This document shows positions 9,545 to 17,840 of a stretch of DNA of 63,667 nucleotides, in pieces. Location: contig JACRET010000011.1 in the NCBI GenBank assembly GCA_016218105.1, forward strand, positions 1-63,667. The letters are read 5' to 3'. The position numbers and the translations under genes were made by a program. Each line of letters starts with the position of its first letter. The first letter of the stretch is position 1. The stretch comes from Deltaproteobacteria bacterium (GTDB lineage Bacteria > Desulfobacterota > GWC2-55-46). The notes beneath the pieces were generated by a model. The model was not told where the DNA came from, searched no databases, and saw nothing but the letters and a program-made list of their open reading frames with translations.

Positions 9545-9675
9545 ATTAGCCGCGCGTCCCTTGCACGCATTTAAACGTCATGTGGTGATTCCATCAAGGC
9601 GTCTGGATGTGAAAAGCCGGTGGTTATGCCTCTAAAAAGCCCTATTTCAAGGTTTAAATTCGAAGCAAAATATCC

Positions 9676-9704
9676 TTGACACGGTATAAACGTTTAGATA
9701 TAGT
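9676..9704 (+). promoter_or_regulatory. Sigma-70 type promoter of atpE
   Basis: TTGACA (9676-9681), 17-bp spacer, TATAGT (9699-9704). This leaves a leader of about 70 bases before atpE, with the Shine-Dalgarno AAAGGAGGA at its end. Strength looks high, as expected for a subunit needed in many copies. Confidence 0.8.
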
Positions 9705-9780
9705 ATGCGTCTATATAAAATTATAATATGCTTAAACACCGCAGTGAATTGTGGCATAAGCAAAGGAGGAAATTTCAATC

Positions 9781-10146
9781 ATGAAAAAGAGTTTAGGGTT
9801 GTTTCTATTTGGGGCGGCTGTAGCCCTGACAGCATCCCCGGCCTTCGCCGAAACAGCCGAAGCGGTTTCTAACGCAGGGGGAAGCGGTAATGCAAAGGTA
9901 TGGTTCTTTATCAGTGTCGCGATAGCGTCTGCTTTTGGTATGGCGATCGCCGCGGCAGGTACCGGCCTTGCTCAGAGTAACGCGATCAGAGGCGCCGTAG
10001 AAGGCATAGCAAGGAATCCCGGGGCTTCAGGCAAGATTCTTACAACAATGCTTATCGGTCTCGCGATGATCGAGTCACTGGCTATTTACGCACTTGTTAT
10101 AGCGTTGATACTTCTCTTCGCGAACCCGTTCTTAAAGTTCCTCTAA
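9781..10146 (+). CDS. atpE: F-type ATP synthase subunit c with N-terminal signal peptide
   Basis: Forms the rotating membrane ring of F1Fo ATP synthase. Residues 1-23 are a signal peptide (two Lys, hydrophobic core, cleavage after AFA), followed by a short linker and two transmembrane helices (about 40-65 and 86-116) with the polar loop ARNPGASGK. The ion-binding carboxylate is Glu98 in AMIESLAIY. Gln65, Ser99 and Tyr103 line up with the Na+-coordinating residues of the Ilyobacter/Propionigenium ring (Gln32, Ser66, Tyr70), although the mature helix pair closely resembles Geobacter c subunits. At 121 aa it is longer than the usual ~80 because of the signal peptide. It has its own promoter and terminator and lies apart from other atp genes. 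Confidence 0.95.
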   Translation: MKKSLGLFLFGAAVALTASPAFAETAEAVSNAGGSGNAKVWFFISVAIASAFGMAIAAAGTGLAQSNAIRGAVEGIARNPGASGKILTTMLIGLAMIESLAIYALVIALILLFANPFLKFL

Positions 10147-10191
10147 ACCTGGGCACTTAAAGAAGCTTCGCGTATAAAGATATATTAACAG

Positions 10192-10222
10192 GCCGCTCAC
10201 CGGCAAGGTGAGCGGCTTTTTT
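10192..10222 (+). terminator. Rho-independent terminator of atpE
   Basis: GCCGCTCACC-GGCAA-GGTGAGCGGC followed by TTTTTT, 46 bp after the atpE stop. A textbook intrinsic terminator. Confidence 0.93.
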
Positions 10223-10297
10223 GCGTCCAAGATCCGCCGAACCCGTACCGTCCAATATACCGTTGTCCAGGCAGGTTCCTTCATCAGCGCGATTTGC

Positions 10298-10425
10298 CTG
10301 TCATAGCGAGGAGCGTAGCGGCGTGGAGACCTCACTTGCGCGACCCGCCCTGAGGCAGTCTGCATGAAGAAACCAGTACCTGAGATTGCTTCTGGACCGT
10401 TCTCCCTCGTAATGACGTGGGATGT
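10298..10425. repeat. Inverted-arm repeat with TGTCAT-GCGAGGAGCG ends
   Basis: The left arm (TGTCATAGCGAGGAGCG, then a GAGACCTC end) and the right arm (GAGATTGCTTC ending CTCGTAATGAC) face each other across about 60 bp. The same core word (TGTCATTGCGAGCG, AAGCAA) recurs inside both R3 copies (near 55290 and 60541), so this is a related, degenerate element. The 1-kb gap 10147-11173 holds this repeat, a CCACGGCT/AGCCGTGG hairpin at 10491-10513, R4, R2 and R1. I see no gene in it. Confidence 0.5.
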
Positions 10426-10649
10426 TGTATTCAGGCGGAGATGACAGCTGGTCGCAGTTTCAAGGGACCGGGCATACCGTAGCCGAAAGTACCACGGCTG
10501 TAAAGCCGTGGGTTTCTATGTTCACGGCATATATTTTATAAAGGCGGTTGGAAACCCCTGGTGGTCATGCCCATTCTTTCTTCTGTCACCTCTCCATGAG
10601 AACTTGTACCTACGACTTTCTCCCTTGCAAAAATCCAGATAACTTCCTT

Positions 10650-10910
10650 TAACAGGCTGCTGAAAAAGTCCATCTGCTGCGTTGGCTTCAAAGCTCGTCA
10701 CTGCGTACAGACAAAGTACGCCTCATTCCGCGCTTCTTGACGCCTTGCAGCTGAATATGCATTGCGAGTCATTCCCCGCAGTCTTCTGCGGGGTCAAGCG
10801 AGCGAATAGAAATAGTTCCTTACATATCGAAGATTCCCCGCGGATTTTCGCGGGGAGCTTCAATCTTTTTGAGCAGTTTGAATAAATTCCGATTTTTCAG
10901 CAGCCTATTG
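10650..10910 (+). mobile_element. R4, MITE-like element (copy 1)
   Basis: Bounded by inverted termini CAGGCTGCTGAAAAA (10653-10667) and TTTTTCAGCAGCCT (10893-10906), about 260 bp with no coding capacity. A second copy at 34105-34264 shares both ends and the inner words ACCGGCAAAGTACGCC-like and TTTTTGAGCAGT. This copy is longer because an R2 element sits inside it at 10753-10865. Classed as a non-autonomous element by structure; no transposase is in view. Confidence 0.6.
10753..10865 (+). repeat. R2 repeat, full copy nested in R4
   Basis: Starts GAATATGCATTGCGAG, has hairpin 1 (CCCCGCAG-TCTT-CTGCGGGG), the spacer AAGCGAGCGAATAGAAAT, then hairpin 2 (CCCCGCG-GATTTT-CGCGGGG) and ends GAGCTTCAATC. 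The other full copies are at 24241 and, inverted, 21675. It interrupts the R4 element, so it arrived later. Confidence 0.8.
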
Positions 10911-11014
10911 AAAGGTTCCGCCCGCCGTCTCGCGCTTTCTGGAGCGGTACTTCTATTTATCCGGGATAAAGAATCCAAGGATGAAATGGATTTCTTGAAA
11001 AAATGAGGCGGGGT

Positions 11015-11119
11015 TAAATTACCCTGCCATAAATGGCAGGTATTGTGGGGAGGGTAACGATCCTTTATATAGCTTTGACCCGCCCTAAAAGGGCGGGATT
11101 CCGCCGAGGACCTGATTAA
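11015..11119 (-). repeat. R1 repeat, diverged copy
   Basis: Inverted relative to the 9432 copy. The terminal hairpin and the CCCGCCCTTTTAGGGCGGG stem are kept, while the GCCCGGC outer stem has decayed and the middle is divergent. It lies directly downstream of the act operon terminator. Confidence 0.75.
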
Positions 11120-11120
11120 A

Positions 11121-11160
11121 AAATAAAAAAAGGGAGGACACTTTCGCGCCCTCCCTTTTG
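11121..11160 (-). terminator. Terminator of the act (Alternative Complex III) operon
   Basis: Read on the minus strand, AAAAGGGAGG pairs with CCTCCCTTTT around the loop GCGCGAAAGTGT and is followed by TTATTTTTT. It starts 14 bases after the actF stop. No cytochrome oxidase genes follow before it. Confidence 0.88.
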
Positions 11161-11173
11161 AACTCAGGTCTTA

Positions 11174-12340
11174 TTAGTGATCGCCGTGCTTTTCCGTAAA
11201 CGTGGTGATTGAAACGCCGGGGAAGAGCTTAAGGAAGGCCAGGAAGGATATGATCGTCGCTGAAAGCCCGGAGAGTATCAGCGCGACGCCGGTCCAGCTC
11301 AAGAAGGTATTTTCGCTTCCATCCGAGAATACCGGGATTATCATTAGGTAACGGCTGATCCATACGCCTATGCAGATTACGAAAGCTACGAATAAAAGGG
11401 CGTTGATCGAAAGCTTTACTCGCCTGTAGAGGAAAGCGAGAAAAGGGACCAGGAATACAGTCACGAGCATCAATATGAAGATGTAGAAGTAGTTGCCGCT
11501 CATCCTGTCTATAAGAGGTTTGGTAAGCGCCGGGAAATCGCCGTACCAGATTACGATATGCTGCGACCAGAACATGTATATCCATGTGAGCGTAAATCCT
11601 AGGAGCATTATGCCCATGAAATCGAGGGTTTCTTTCCTGTGCTCAAGCTTTATGTTGGCGTACTTAGCGAGTATCTTGTTCCCGAAGATGAAGAGGAACG
11701 CGACACCGGCAAAGACGTTGCTTACCCAGTAGTATGGAGGGAAGATGGTGGATTCCCAGTGCTGTATGATCATCATCCCGAAGTCCCAGGCCGTGTTCGT
11801 ATTCGTGGCAACGAAGAAAAACATCACGAATCCGGCCATTATATTGAGCTTCGACTCGATGCAGGCGCTGCCGTGGCCCTTCTCTTCCGTCCGCGCAGTG
11901 GCGAAGTATACATAGCTCATGATGTAGAAGGCGGCCATGGATATCAAAGTCCTCCAGAGGAAGAGGTCTTTGCGAAGCCAGGGGCTTATGTGGTGAGCGG
12001 CACTTGCGGCGCTGTGCTCACCGTGTGCCGGAGCCGCGGCCTTAGCCCAGTAGAAGAGGTGGTCTGTGCCCCCGATATATATGATGATGAAGGTGACGAA
12101 CGCAACGGGTATGAAGGAAAGCGTCAATATCTCGCCAATCCTTGAAAAGAGCTTGCCCCATTCCGATTTGGCTATCCGCATGAAGGCAGAAAAGATTATG
12201 CCCGTCTGGGTAATACCCAGATAGAATAAAAAAGTCGTTGAAAGCATCGCCCAGAGGGTGGCGCTTTCAGGTGCAACCGAAACGGTGTACGCAAATGATA
12301 TTATTCCGTTTGCGAGCAGTGCTAGGAGTATCCAGACCAT
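11174..12340 (-). CDS. actF: Alternative Complex III subunit F, quinol:cytochrome c oxidoreductase membrane protein
   Basis: A 388-aa polytopic inner-membrane protein of the NrfD-like type with about ten predicted helices, starting WILLALLANGIISFAYTVSV. It is the last gene of a complete act cluster, where ActF is the second, shorter quinone-module protein beside ActC. The helices contain scattered charged residues and a His-rich loop (HGEHSAASAAHHISPW, about residues 95-115). In known complexes ActF is needed for assembly and a putative proton path, while the quinol site is assigned to ActC. 50 bp separate it from actE. Order and family resemblance make this call firm. Confidence 0.88.
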   Translation of the reverse strand: MVWILLALLANGIISFAYTVSVAPESATLWAMLSTTFLFYLGITQTGIIFSAFMRIAKSEWGKLFSRIGEILTLSFIPVAFVTFIIIYIGGTDHLFYWAKAAAPAHGEHSAASAAHHISPWLRKDLFLWRTLISMAAFYIMSYVYFATARTEEKGHGSACIESKLNIMAGFVMFFFVATNTNTAWDFGMMIIQHWESTIFPPYYWVSNVFAGVAFLFIFGNKILAKYANIKLEHRKETLDFMGIMLLGFTLTWIYMFWSQHIVIWYGDFPALTKPLIDRMSGNYFYIFILMLVTVFLVPFLAFLYRRVKLSINALLFVAFVICIGVWISRYLMIIPVFSDGSENTFLSWTGVALILSGLSATIISFLAFLKLFPGVSITTFTEKHGDH

Positions 12341-12390
12341 ATAATTTAAACCTTTTTTAAATTATGAGGCGCTAAATAAGATCACGCGCT

Positions 12391-12900
12391 TTATTTTGCC
12401 GGCTTCTGGCCGAGTGAGCGCTTGATGTAGTTTACTATGTGCCACCTGTCCTCAGGTGCCACTGAATCAGCGTAGCTCGGCATGATCGCAAGCCCGCCGT
12501 ATGTGATCGTATAGTATATATCGCCGTCAGACTTCTTCTGAACGTATTCCGTAGTAAGGTCTGTGGGAGCGACGTACTTCTGGCCTACAAGCCCCTCGCC
12601 CTTGCCGGTATCGCCGTGGCAGGTGGCGCAGTATATCTTGTACTTCGCCTCGCCGCGCTCAATAGATGCGTTGGTGACCACAACGGGGCTTTTAAGCCTT
12701 ACGGCATCCGCCCTGTCCTTAACGTATAAATGTCCCTTGGCAGGGACTATCCCCTGAGGCGTGGCCGGTGCGGAATCCTCCTGCGCCTTGTAGGAAGGCT
12801 GGCTGAACATATCCCATGACCAAGGCATGGCATATACAGCGCCCGGAAGGAGCGCCACAAAAGAAAAAGAGAATATTATCCTAGTAGCAAGTCTCTTCAA
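12391..12900 (-). CDS. actE: Alternative Complex III subunit E, monoheme cytochrome c
   Basis: Periplasmic c-type cytochrome that would pass electrons from the complex toward a soluble cytochrome or oxidase. One heme motif, CATCHG, lies in YKIYCATCHGDTGKGEG, and the distal Met ligand is probably in LAIMPSYAD. The open frame extends to ATG 12951, but that start overlaps actD by 71 bp and puts 17 extra residues before the signal peptide. The TTG at 12900 gives a textbook signal sequence (MKRLATRIIFSFSFVALL, cut near VYA) and has GAGG upstream, so I prefer it; ATG 12924 is also possible. Confidence 0.85.
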   Translation of the reverse strand: MKRLATRIIFSFSFVALLPGAVYAMPWSWDMFSQPSYKAQEDSAPATPQGIVPAKGHLYVKDRADAVRLKSPVVVTNASIERGEAKYKIYCATCHGDTGKGEGLVGQKYVAPTDLTTEYVQKKSDGDIYYTITYGGLAIMPSYADSVAPEDRWHIVNYIKRSLGQKPAK

Positions 12901-13396
12901 CTCTCTTGACCTCGCTGGCTCCATATTCTTTAAGGATCCTTTCAACTTCATCGTGCTTACCCCTTATATTGCCGTCTATCAAGAGCCCAAATGAATCCAC
13001 GGCTATTTCGGGGTCATATATCTTTTTCTTAAAAGAAGGCAGTTTTGAGAAGAATAAAAAGCTGACCAGCGTGAAAAAGACCCCGATGAGGATCGTAGTC
13101 TCATAGCTCATAAGGAGCGCTGGCGTCATGAACCATATGGGCCTGCCGCCTCTGGGCAGCACATACATGGCCGCAGTCCCCAGTGTAAGGGCCAGACCGA
13201 AAAAGAGACCCACCACGGACCCTATGAACGTGAAGTACTTGATAGGGTTAGGACGCGCCCCAATTTTATGCTCTATCTCGTGGTTAAGAGGCACCGGAGA
13301 GAATATGGTGATATCATAGCCCGAGGCCTTAAGCCCTTTGGCGGCGTCGAGCAGTTCATCAGCGTATGTAAAGAGTCCCAGTACGGCCTTTTCCAT
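12881..13396 (-). CDS. actD: Alternative Complex III subunit D (DUF3341)
   Basis: A 171-aa protein with a soluble alpha/beta N-terminal part (GLFTYADELLDAAKGLKASG) and two transmembrane helices (about 55-78 and 90-118), the hallmark of DUF3341/ActD. In known structures it sits at the cytoplasmic-membrane side and stabilises the complex; it carries no cofactor. It lies 3 bp after actC and overlaps the start of actE, so the three are translationally linked. Confidence 0.9.
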   Translation of the reverse strand: MEKAVLGLFTYADELLDAAKGLKASGYDITIFSPVPLNHEIEHKIGARPNPIKYFTFIGSVVGLFFGLALTLGTAAMYVLPRGGRPIWFMTPALLMSYETTILIGVFFTLVSFLFFSKLPSFKKKIYDPEIAVDSFGLLIDGNIRGKHDEVERILKEYGASEVKRVEETCY

Positions 13397-13399
13397 CGA

Positions 13400-14797
13400 T
13401 TAGTGCCCCTTTTTCATGGGAATACCGATATCTTCTTTTACCTCGTATATCGAGACGCTCGGCCAGAGCTTAACGAACAGCAGGAAGAGCATCGCGAAGA
13501 AGCAGAATGAGCCGAGGGTCATTGATATCTCGACCCAGCTCGGGAAGTAGTCGTGCCACATGTACGGCAGGAACTTCCTCGGGAGCGATGTCGTAAGGAT
13601 CAGGTACCGCTCAAGCCACATGCCTACGTTTATGCCAAGGGATACTATCACGCACACCAGCGTTGAAGTCCTGAACTTCTTGTAAATAAAGAGGAGCGGG
13701 AGTATCGAGTTCGTGAATATCATCAGCCAGAACATATACGCGTACGGCACCGTCATCATGCGGTAGATCAATGTCTCGTTCTCGGCGGAGGTATTGGCGT
13801 ACCAGCCTGTGAAGACCTCCACGACGTTGATGTATGACCAGAGAAGCGACATGACCACAAGAAGCATGCCTAATTTATCGAAGTGGTTCTTCGTGATGTA
13901 CTTCTCAATCTTAAGCGCCTTCCTGAATATAAGCATGAGGGTCACGATGCCCGCCGACCCTGAGTATATGGCCCCAACGACGAAGTAGGGGGCGAATATG
14001 GTCTTTGCGAGCCCTGGAACCTTTGAAAGGGCGAAGTCCCATGAAACGATCGAGTGGACTGAAACCGCGAGCGGTATAATGAAAACCGCGAAAAATGTGT
14101 AAGCCCTGAAGAGCCAATGCCATTCGGAATCGGTTCCGCGCCATCCGAGCGAGAGTATCGAATAGACCTGCTTTCTCCAGCCGGTGACCCTGTCCCTTAC
14201 AGCCGCGAGGTCGGGTATCGAGCCAAAATATAAGAATATGGCGCTTGAGGTCGCATAAGTGCTTATGGCGAAGACGTCGAACATAAGGGGAGACTGGAAG
14301 TTAAGCCAGAGCTGCCTCTGGTTCGGGTATGGCATCGTCCAGTAAAAATTCCAGGGGCGCCCCATGTGGACGAATATGAATACCGCCGCGGTAAGAACCG
14401 AGAAAAACGTCATCGCCTCGGCCGCGCGGTAGATAGACCTTCTCCACGGCGTCTTTGTAATGAAAAGAATGGCTGAAAGAAGTGTCCCTGAATGGCTTAT
14501 GCCTATCCAGAAGACGAAGTTTGTAAGGTATATCCCCCAGAAGTCAGGCGTGTTCAGGCCGGATACTCCCTGCCCGACATATATCTGGTACGCCCAGGGC
14601 AGCCCCCAAAGCACAACAGCGCCAAGGATCGAGGCGACAAGGGCCATGTAATAGGTCTTGCCGCTCTTGGTCATGGTCCTTACGACGTCGTCATTGACCT
14701 CCCTGTACGAAATACCGCTTGTGTCGCGGTAGTGGGAGTCCTTGGACGTCTGGAACTCTTTTATCGAATAATCACTCTTCGTGTGTTGAGGTGCCAT
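13400..14797 (-). CDS. actC: Alternative Complex III subunit C (NrfD/polysulfide reductase family)
   Basis: A 465-aa quinol-oxidising membrane subunit with a hydrophilic N-terminus (about 40 residues) followed by about ten helices; WIGISHSGTLLSAILFITKT is a conserved NrfD/ActC segment in the quinone region. It would oxidise menaquinol or ubiquinol and pass electrons to the Fe-S subunits. It overlaps the upstream Fe-S gene by 26 bp, pointing to coupled synthesis. Length and order match the family. Confidence 0.92.
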   Translation of the reverse strand: MAPQHTKSDYSIKEFQTSKDSHYRDTSGISYREVNDDVVRTMTKSGKTYYMALVASILGAVVLWGLPWAYQIYVGQGVSGLNTPDFWGIYLTNFVFWIGISHSGTLLSAILFITKTPWRRSIYRAAEAMTFFSVLTAAVFIFVHMGRPWNFYWTMPYPNQRQLWLNFQSPLMFDVFAISTYATSSAIFLYFGSIPDLAAVRDRVTGWRKQVYSILSLGWRGTDSEWHWLFRAYTFFAVFIIPLAVSVHSIVSWDFALSKVPGLAKTIFAPYFVVGAIYSGSAGIVTLMLIFRKALKIEKYITKNHFDKLGMLLVVMSLLWSYINVVEVFTGWYANTSAENETLIYRMMTVPYAYMFWLMIFTNSILPLLFIYKKFRTSTLVCVIVSLGINVGMWLERYLILTTSLPRKFLPYMWHDYFPSWVEISMTLGSFCFFAMLFLLFVKLWPSVSIYEVKEDIGIPMKKGH

Positions 14798-15554
14798 TGC
14801 CCATTACCCTCTTAAGGTATATTACCGATGGATCTACGTTGAGTTCCTCAAGCAGTCTGTATCTCCTCGGGCTCTTAGCCAGCTTTGAAACTTCACTGTT
14901 GGGGTCATTCAAATCCCCGAAGAACATAGCGCCCGGCGGACACGACTGAACGCATGCGGGTTTGATATCGCCGTCCTTCACAGGCCTGCCTTCGTCCTTT
15001 GCCTGGTCCTTCGCAGCCCTGATCCTCTGGATGCAGAAGGTGCATTTTTCCATTACGCCCATTTCCCTGACCGAGACATCGGGGTTTAACTGCGCTTCTA
15101 GCGGTTTTGCCCATTTGTATGTGAACCAGTTGAAACGGCGCGCGTCATAAGTGCAGTATGTGGCGCAGGTAAACGTCCCCACGCACCTGTTATAGACCTG
15201 GACGTTGAGCCCGTCCTGGTTATGATATGTGGCGTAAACAGGGCAGCCGGTCTCGCAAGGCGCCTTCATGCACTGCTGGCACATCACGGGGATGAACTTT
15301 ACCTTTACGTCGGGGTATTCGCCCTCTACATATCTTTCAATACGGAGCCAGCTGAACGCCCTTGACTTGCCGCAGTCTTCCTTGCCGACTACGGGTAGGT
15401 TGTTCTCGGCGTAACAGGAGACAACACAGGCCTCGCAGCCATTGCATTTATCAAGATCAATGACCATCGTCCACTTGTGGTCAAGCTTTTTAAAGTAACC
15501 GGGTTCGCGGTAGGATTTTAGCTGTTCCGTGATTCTTTCAAATATTCCAGCCAC
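14772..15554 (-). CDS. actB2: Alternative Complex III iron-sulfur subunit (B2 part)
   Basis: A 260-aa ferredoxin-type subunit for four cubane clusters. The visible Cys groups are CNGCEACVVSC, CQQCMKAPCETGCP, CVGTFTCATYC and CTFCIQRI with a late CVQSCPPGAM. The third group has a C-x4-F-x-C pattern, which is loose for a [4Fe-4S] and could hold a [3Fe-4S], as in fused ActB. In Rhodothermus and Flavobacterium this domain is fused to the molybdopterin-like domain as one ActB; here it is a separate gene 1 bp after B1. It has no signal peptide and would be exported together with TAT-bearing B1. Confidence 0.9.
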   Translation of the reverse strand: MAGIFERITEQLKSYREPGYFKKLDHKWTMVIDLDKCNGCEACVVSCYAENNLPVVGKEDCGKSRAFSWLRIERYVEGEYPDVKVKFIPVMCQQCMKAPCETGCPVYATYHNQDGLNVQVYNRCVGTFTCATYCTYDARRFNWFTYKWAKPLEAQLNPDVSVREMGVMEKCTFCIQRIRAAKDQAKDEGRPVKDGDIKPACVQSCPPGAMFFGDLNDPNSEVSKLAKSPRRYRLLEELNVDPSVIYLKRVMGNGTSTHEE

Positions 15555-15555
15555 G

Positions 15556-17802
15556 TTACACTACCTCCTTCTTCATCCTCTTGAACTCATCGATAGTAAC
15601 GGTCTGGGCTATGCCCCTGCCGAGTTCCTTGGTGGAGCCTTCCATCTTAACGAGGCGTTCTCCGGAGGAGCCCTTGGTAATCCTTACGCGCGTTGAATTA
15701 AGCGCTATCTCGCCTGACTTGGGGTTTTCCTTAAAAGGCAATATGTCTATAGGGTTAACGCCCCTGCCTTTCGCGTACCTGCCGTAATGGTTGTGGCCCT
15801 GTCCTATGGGAACGCCTATCGTATCAGGCCTTATGCCGGGATAAAGATAGACCGGCGCGCTGATCTTTCCAAACGGAGATTCTATATTTACCAGATCGCC
15901 TTCCTTAAGGCCGAGGGATGCGGCTGTCTTCGGGTTAATTTCGACCCATGAGCCCCAGACGACCGACGTCATCGGATCGGGGAGCTCCTGAAGCCAGGGG
16001 ATATTGGCGCCCCTGCCGTCAAGGTACGCGGCCGTGGCGTAAGGTATCATATAGAACGGGTACTGATTCTCTTCACCCTCGAATTTGGCGGGTGTAGAGC
16101 TCAGGTATTCAGCCGCCCTGGCAGAGACCGATGCCGATCTCTTCCTCTCGGCGCCCCACCAGCCGCCATTCTGCAAAGCCTTGTTCCAGAACTCTTCAAA
16201 GCCTAATGTCTTCGCCGACATTTCCTTATTTCTGGAGTAAAGTTCTTTCCAGGATGCCTTAAGGTACTCAGCGGCGCTTGGGGCATTGATCTTTGCAGCG
16301 ACGTTGCCGCCGATCCCCTTGGCCAATTCTATAAATATATCGCCAAGCCCCTTTGTGTCGAAGACAGGGCTTACAACGGGCTGTATGATTGTAGCAACAG
16401 GCGCGCCTACGCCCGGTTCCGGGAAGTCGTCTCCCCAGTCCTCAAGCGAGGTATGGGACGGAAGCACCAGGTCCGCCATGGCCGTAGTCTCGTCCATGAA
16501 GCTTGAAAACGACGCTATGAACGGGATCTTTGAAAGTGACTCCGTCAGCTTGGCGGCGACCGGGGTTGTAAATACCGGATTTACATCGTAAATTAAAAGG
16601 GTTTTGATTTTTGACTGCGCTGCGTTAGCGGCAAGCGTAGATATTTTTTTATTGAAATCGAGCTTTCTTCCGCCGGTAAAGTCTTCCGGGTTGGGGATCA
16701 CGCCGCCGGATATGCCGATATTGCCGGCTACCTGGTTTAAGATGTTTACGGCGACTAACCCTGAGACGCCGTTCTCATAAGAGGCGAGGGTGTCTCCACC
16801 TATAGCGAGGCTCGGCCTGGTCTGACCGAATTCCTTTGCAATTTCTTCTATCCGGGCCTCGGTCACGTCGCAAATGGGGGCGATATCCTTAGCGCGATAC
16901 TTGCTCAGAACGCCTCTCCATGCGCCGGCATCGCCTTTTGCGTAGCCCTTCTCTATCATTGTATGGGCGATAGACAGGGCGAGCAGCGCCTCTGTGCCAG
17001 GCTTTGCCGGTACCCACTGGTCGGCATTGGCTCCGGTAAGAGACAGCCTGGGTTCCACCTGGACTAATTTACCTCTTGCGCCCGGCCCCTGACGCATCTG
17101 GCCGTAGCCGTTGCTGTAATTAACCGGAGAGGCCCATGTCGAGGAGAAGTCCGCGCCAAACGAGAGCAGATACTTGGTGTTTTCAATGTTGTAATAAGGG
17201 ATAGTGTTTATCCCCATCGAAATCTGGTTGGCGTAAAGAAGGTTACGGTTCTGGAAAAGCTCGTACTGCATGTAATTTGGCGAGCCATAGGCCGCCATGA
17301 AGTTGTTTATAAGTGTATTCAGGTGTCCGCGTACAGGGGATGAGACCAGGTGAACCTTGTCCGCCTCACCTTTTGACTTAAGCTCCGTGAGGTTCTGGGA
17401 TAAGGTCTTGATTGCCTCTTCCCAGGTTATCTCGGTAAAGTCTCCGCTCCCGCGCTCGCCGCGCCTCTTAAGAGGCTTTTTTATCCTGTCTGGATTATAC
17501 AGGGCCTGAAGGCTCGACTGCCCTCTGGCGCATACCTTTCCTTTGCTTACAGGGTGCTGCGGATTTCCCTCTATCTTTTTGGCGCGGCCTTCCATAACCC
17601 TTACCAGTACGCCGCATCCCGCGCTGCACTGGGTGCAGGCGCTCGCGTACCAGTTGGCCACACCCGGTACTATATCTTCGGGCGGGATAAGATAAGGGAT
17701 GAGCTTGGCGCCCGGAGGCTTGCTGACCTTTCCGAGGACAAAGCCGAGTCCGGTTCCAACTCCGCCGACACCTATGAATTTAAGGAAGTCTCTACGCTTC
17801 AT
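15556..17802 (-). CDS. actB1: Alternative Complex III molybdopterin-oxidoreductase-like subunit (B1 part)
   Basis: A 748-aa periplasmic subunit with a TAT signal (MKRRDFLKFIGVGGVG). The N-terminal motif CTQCSAGCGVLVRV with a later GKVCARGQ can bind one [4Fe-4S]. The rest resembles the large subunit of DMSO-reductase-family enzymes. In characterised ACIII this domain has lost the Mo cofactor and serves as scaffold and electron relay; whether that is so here cannot be read directly. The C-terminal beta-barrel domain (about 610-720) is present, so the protein is full length. It starts 38 bp after actA and ends next to B2. Confidence 0.9.
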   Translation of the reverse strand: MKRRDFLKFIGVGGVGTGLGFVLGKVSKPPGAKLIPYLIPPEDIVPGVANWYASACTQCSAGCGVLVRVMEGRAKKIEGNPQHPVSKGKVCARGQSSLQALYNPDRIKKPLKRRGERGSGDFTEITWEEAIKTLSQNLTELKSKGEADKVHLVSSPVRGHLNTLINNFMAAYGSPNYMQYELFQNRNLLYANQISMGINTIPYYNIENTKYLLSFGADFSSTWASPVNYSNGYGQMRQGPGARGKLVQVEPRLSLTGANADQWVPAKPGTEALLALSIAHTMIEKGYAKGDAGAWRGVLSKYRAKDIAPICDVTEARIEEIAKEFGQTRPSLAIGGDTLASYENGVSGLVAVNILNQVAGNIGISGGVIPNPEDFTGGRKLDFNKKISTLAANAAQSKIKTLLIYDVNPVFTTPVAAKLTESLSKIPFIASFSSFMDETTAMADLVLPSHTSLEDWGDDFPEPGVGAPVATIIQPVVSPVFDTKGLGDIFIELAKGIGGNVAAKINAPSAAEYLKASWKELYSRNKEMSAKTLGFEEFWNKALQNGGWWGAERKRSASVSARAAEYLSSTPAKFEGEENQYPFYMIPYATAAYLDGRGANIPWLQELPDPMTSVVWGSWVEINPKTAASLGLKEGDLVNIESPFGKISAPVYLYPGIRPDTIGVPIGQGHNHYGRYAKGRGVNPIDILPFKENPKSGEIALNSTRVRITKGSSGERLVKMEGSTKELGRGIAQTVTIDEFKRMKKEVV

Positions 17803-17840
17803 ATCTTTAGATGTTTACCCGATTCTACAGTTTTTATCAG

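Noticed and set aside
10682..10885. 67-aa open frame in the atpE-actF gap
   Set aside because: It lies wholly in R4 and the nested R2 repeat and reads through both hairpins; composition is not protein-like.
11493..12145. Long plus-strand frames across the act genes (for example 168 codons at 11639)
   Set aside because: They are shadows of actF; the minus-strand proteins are clearly conserved membrane proteins.
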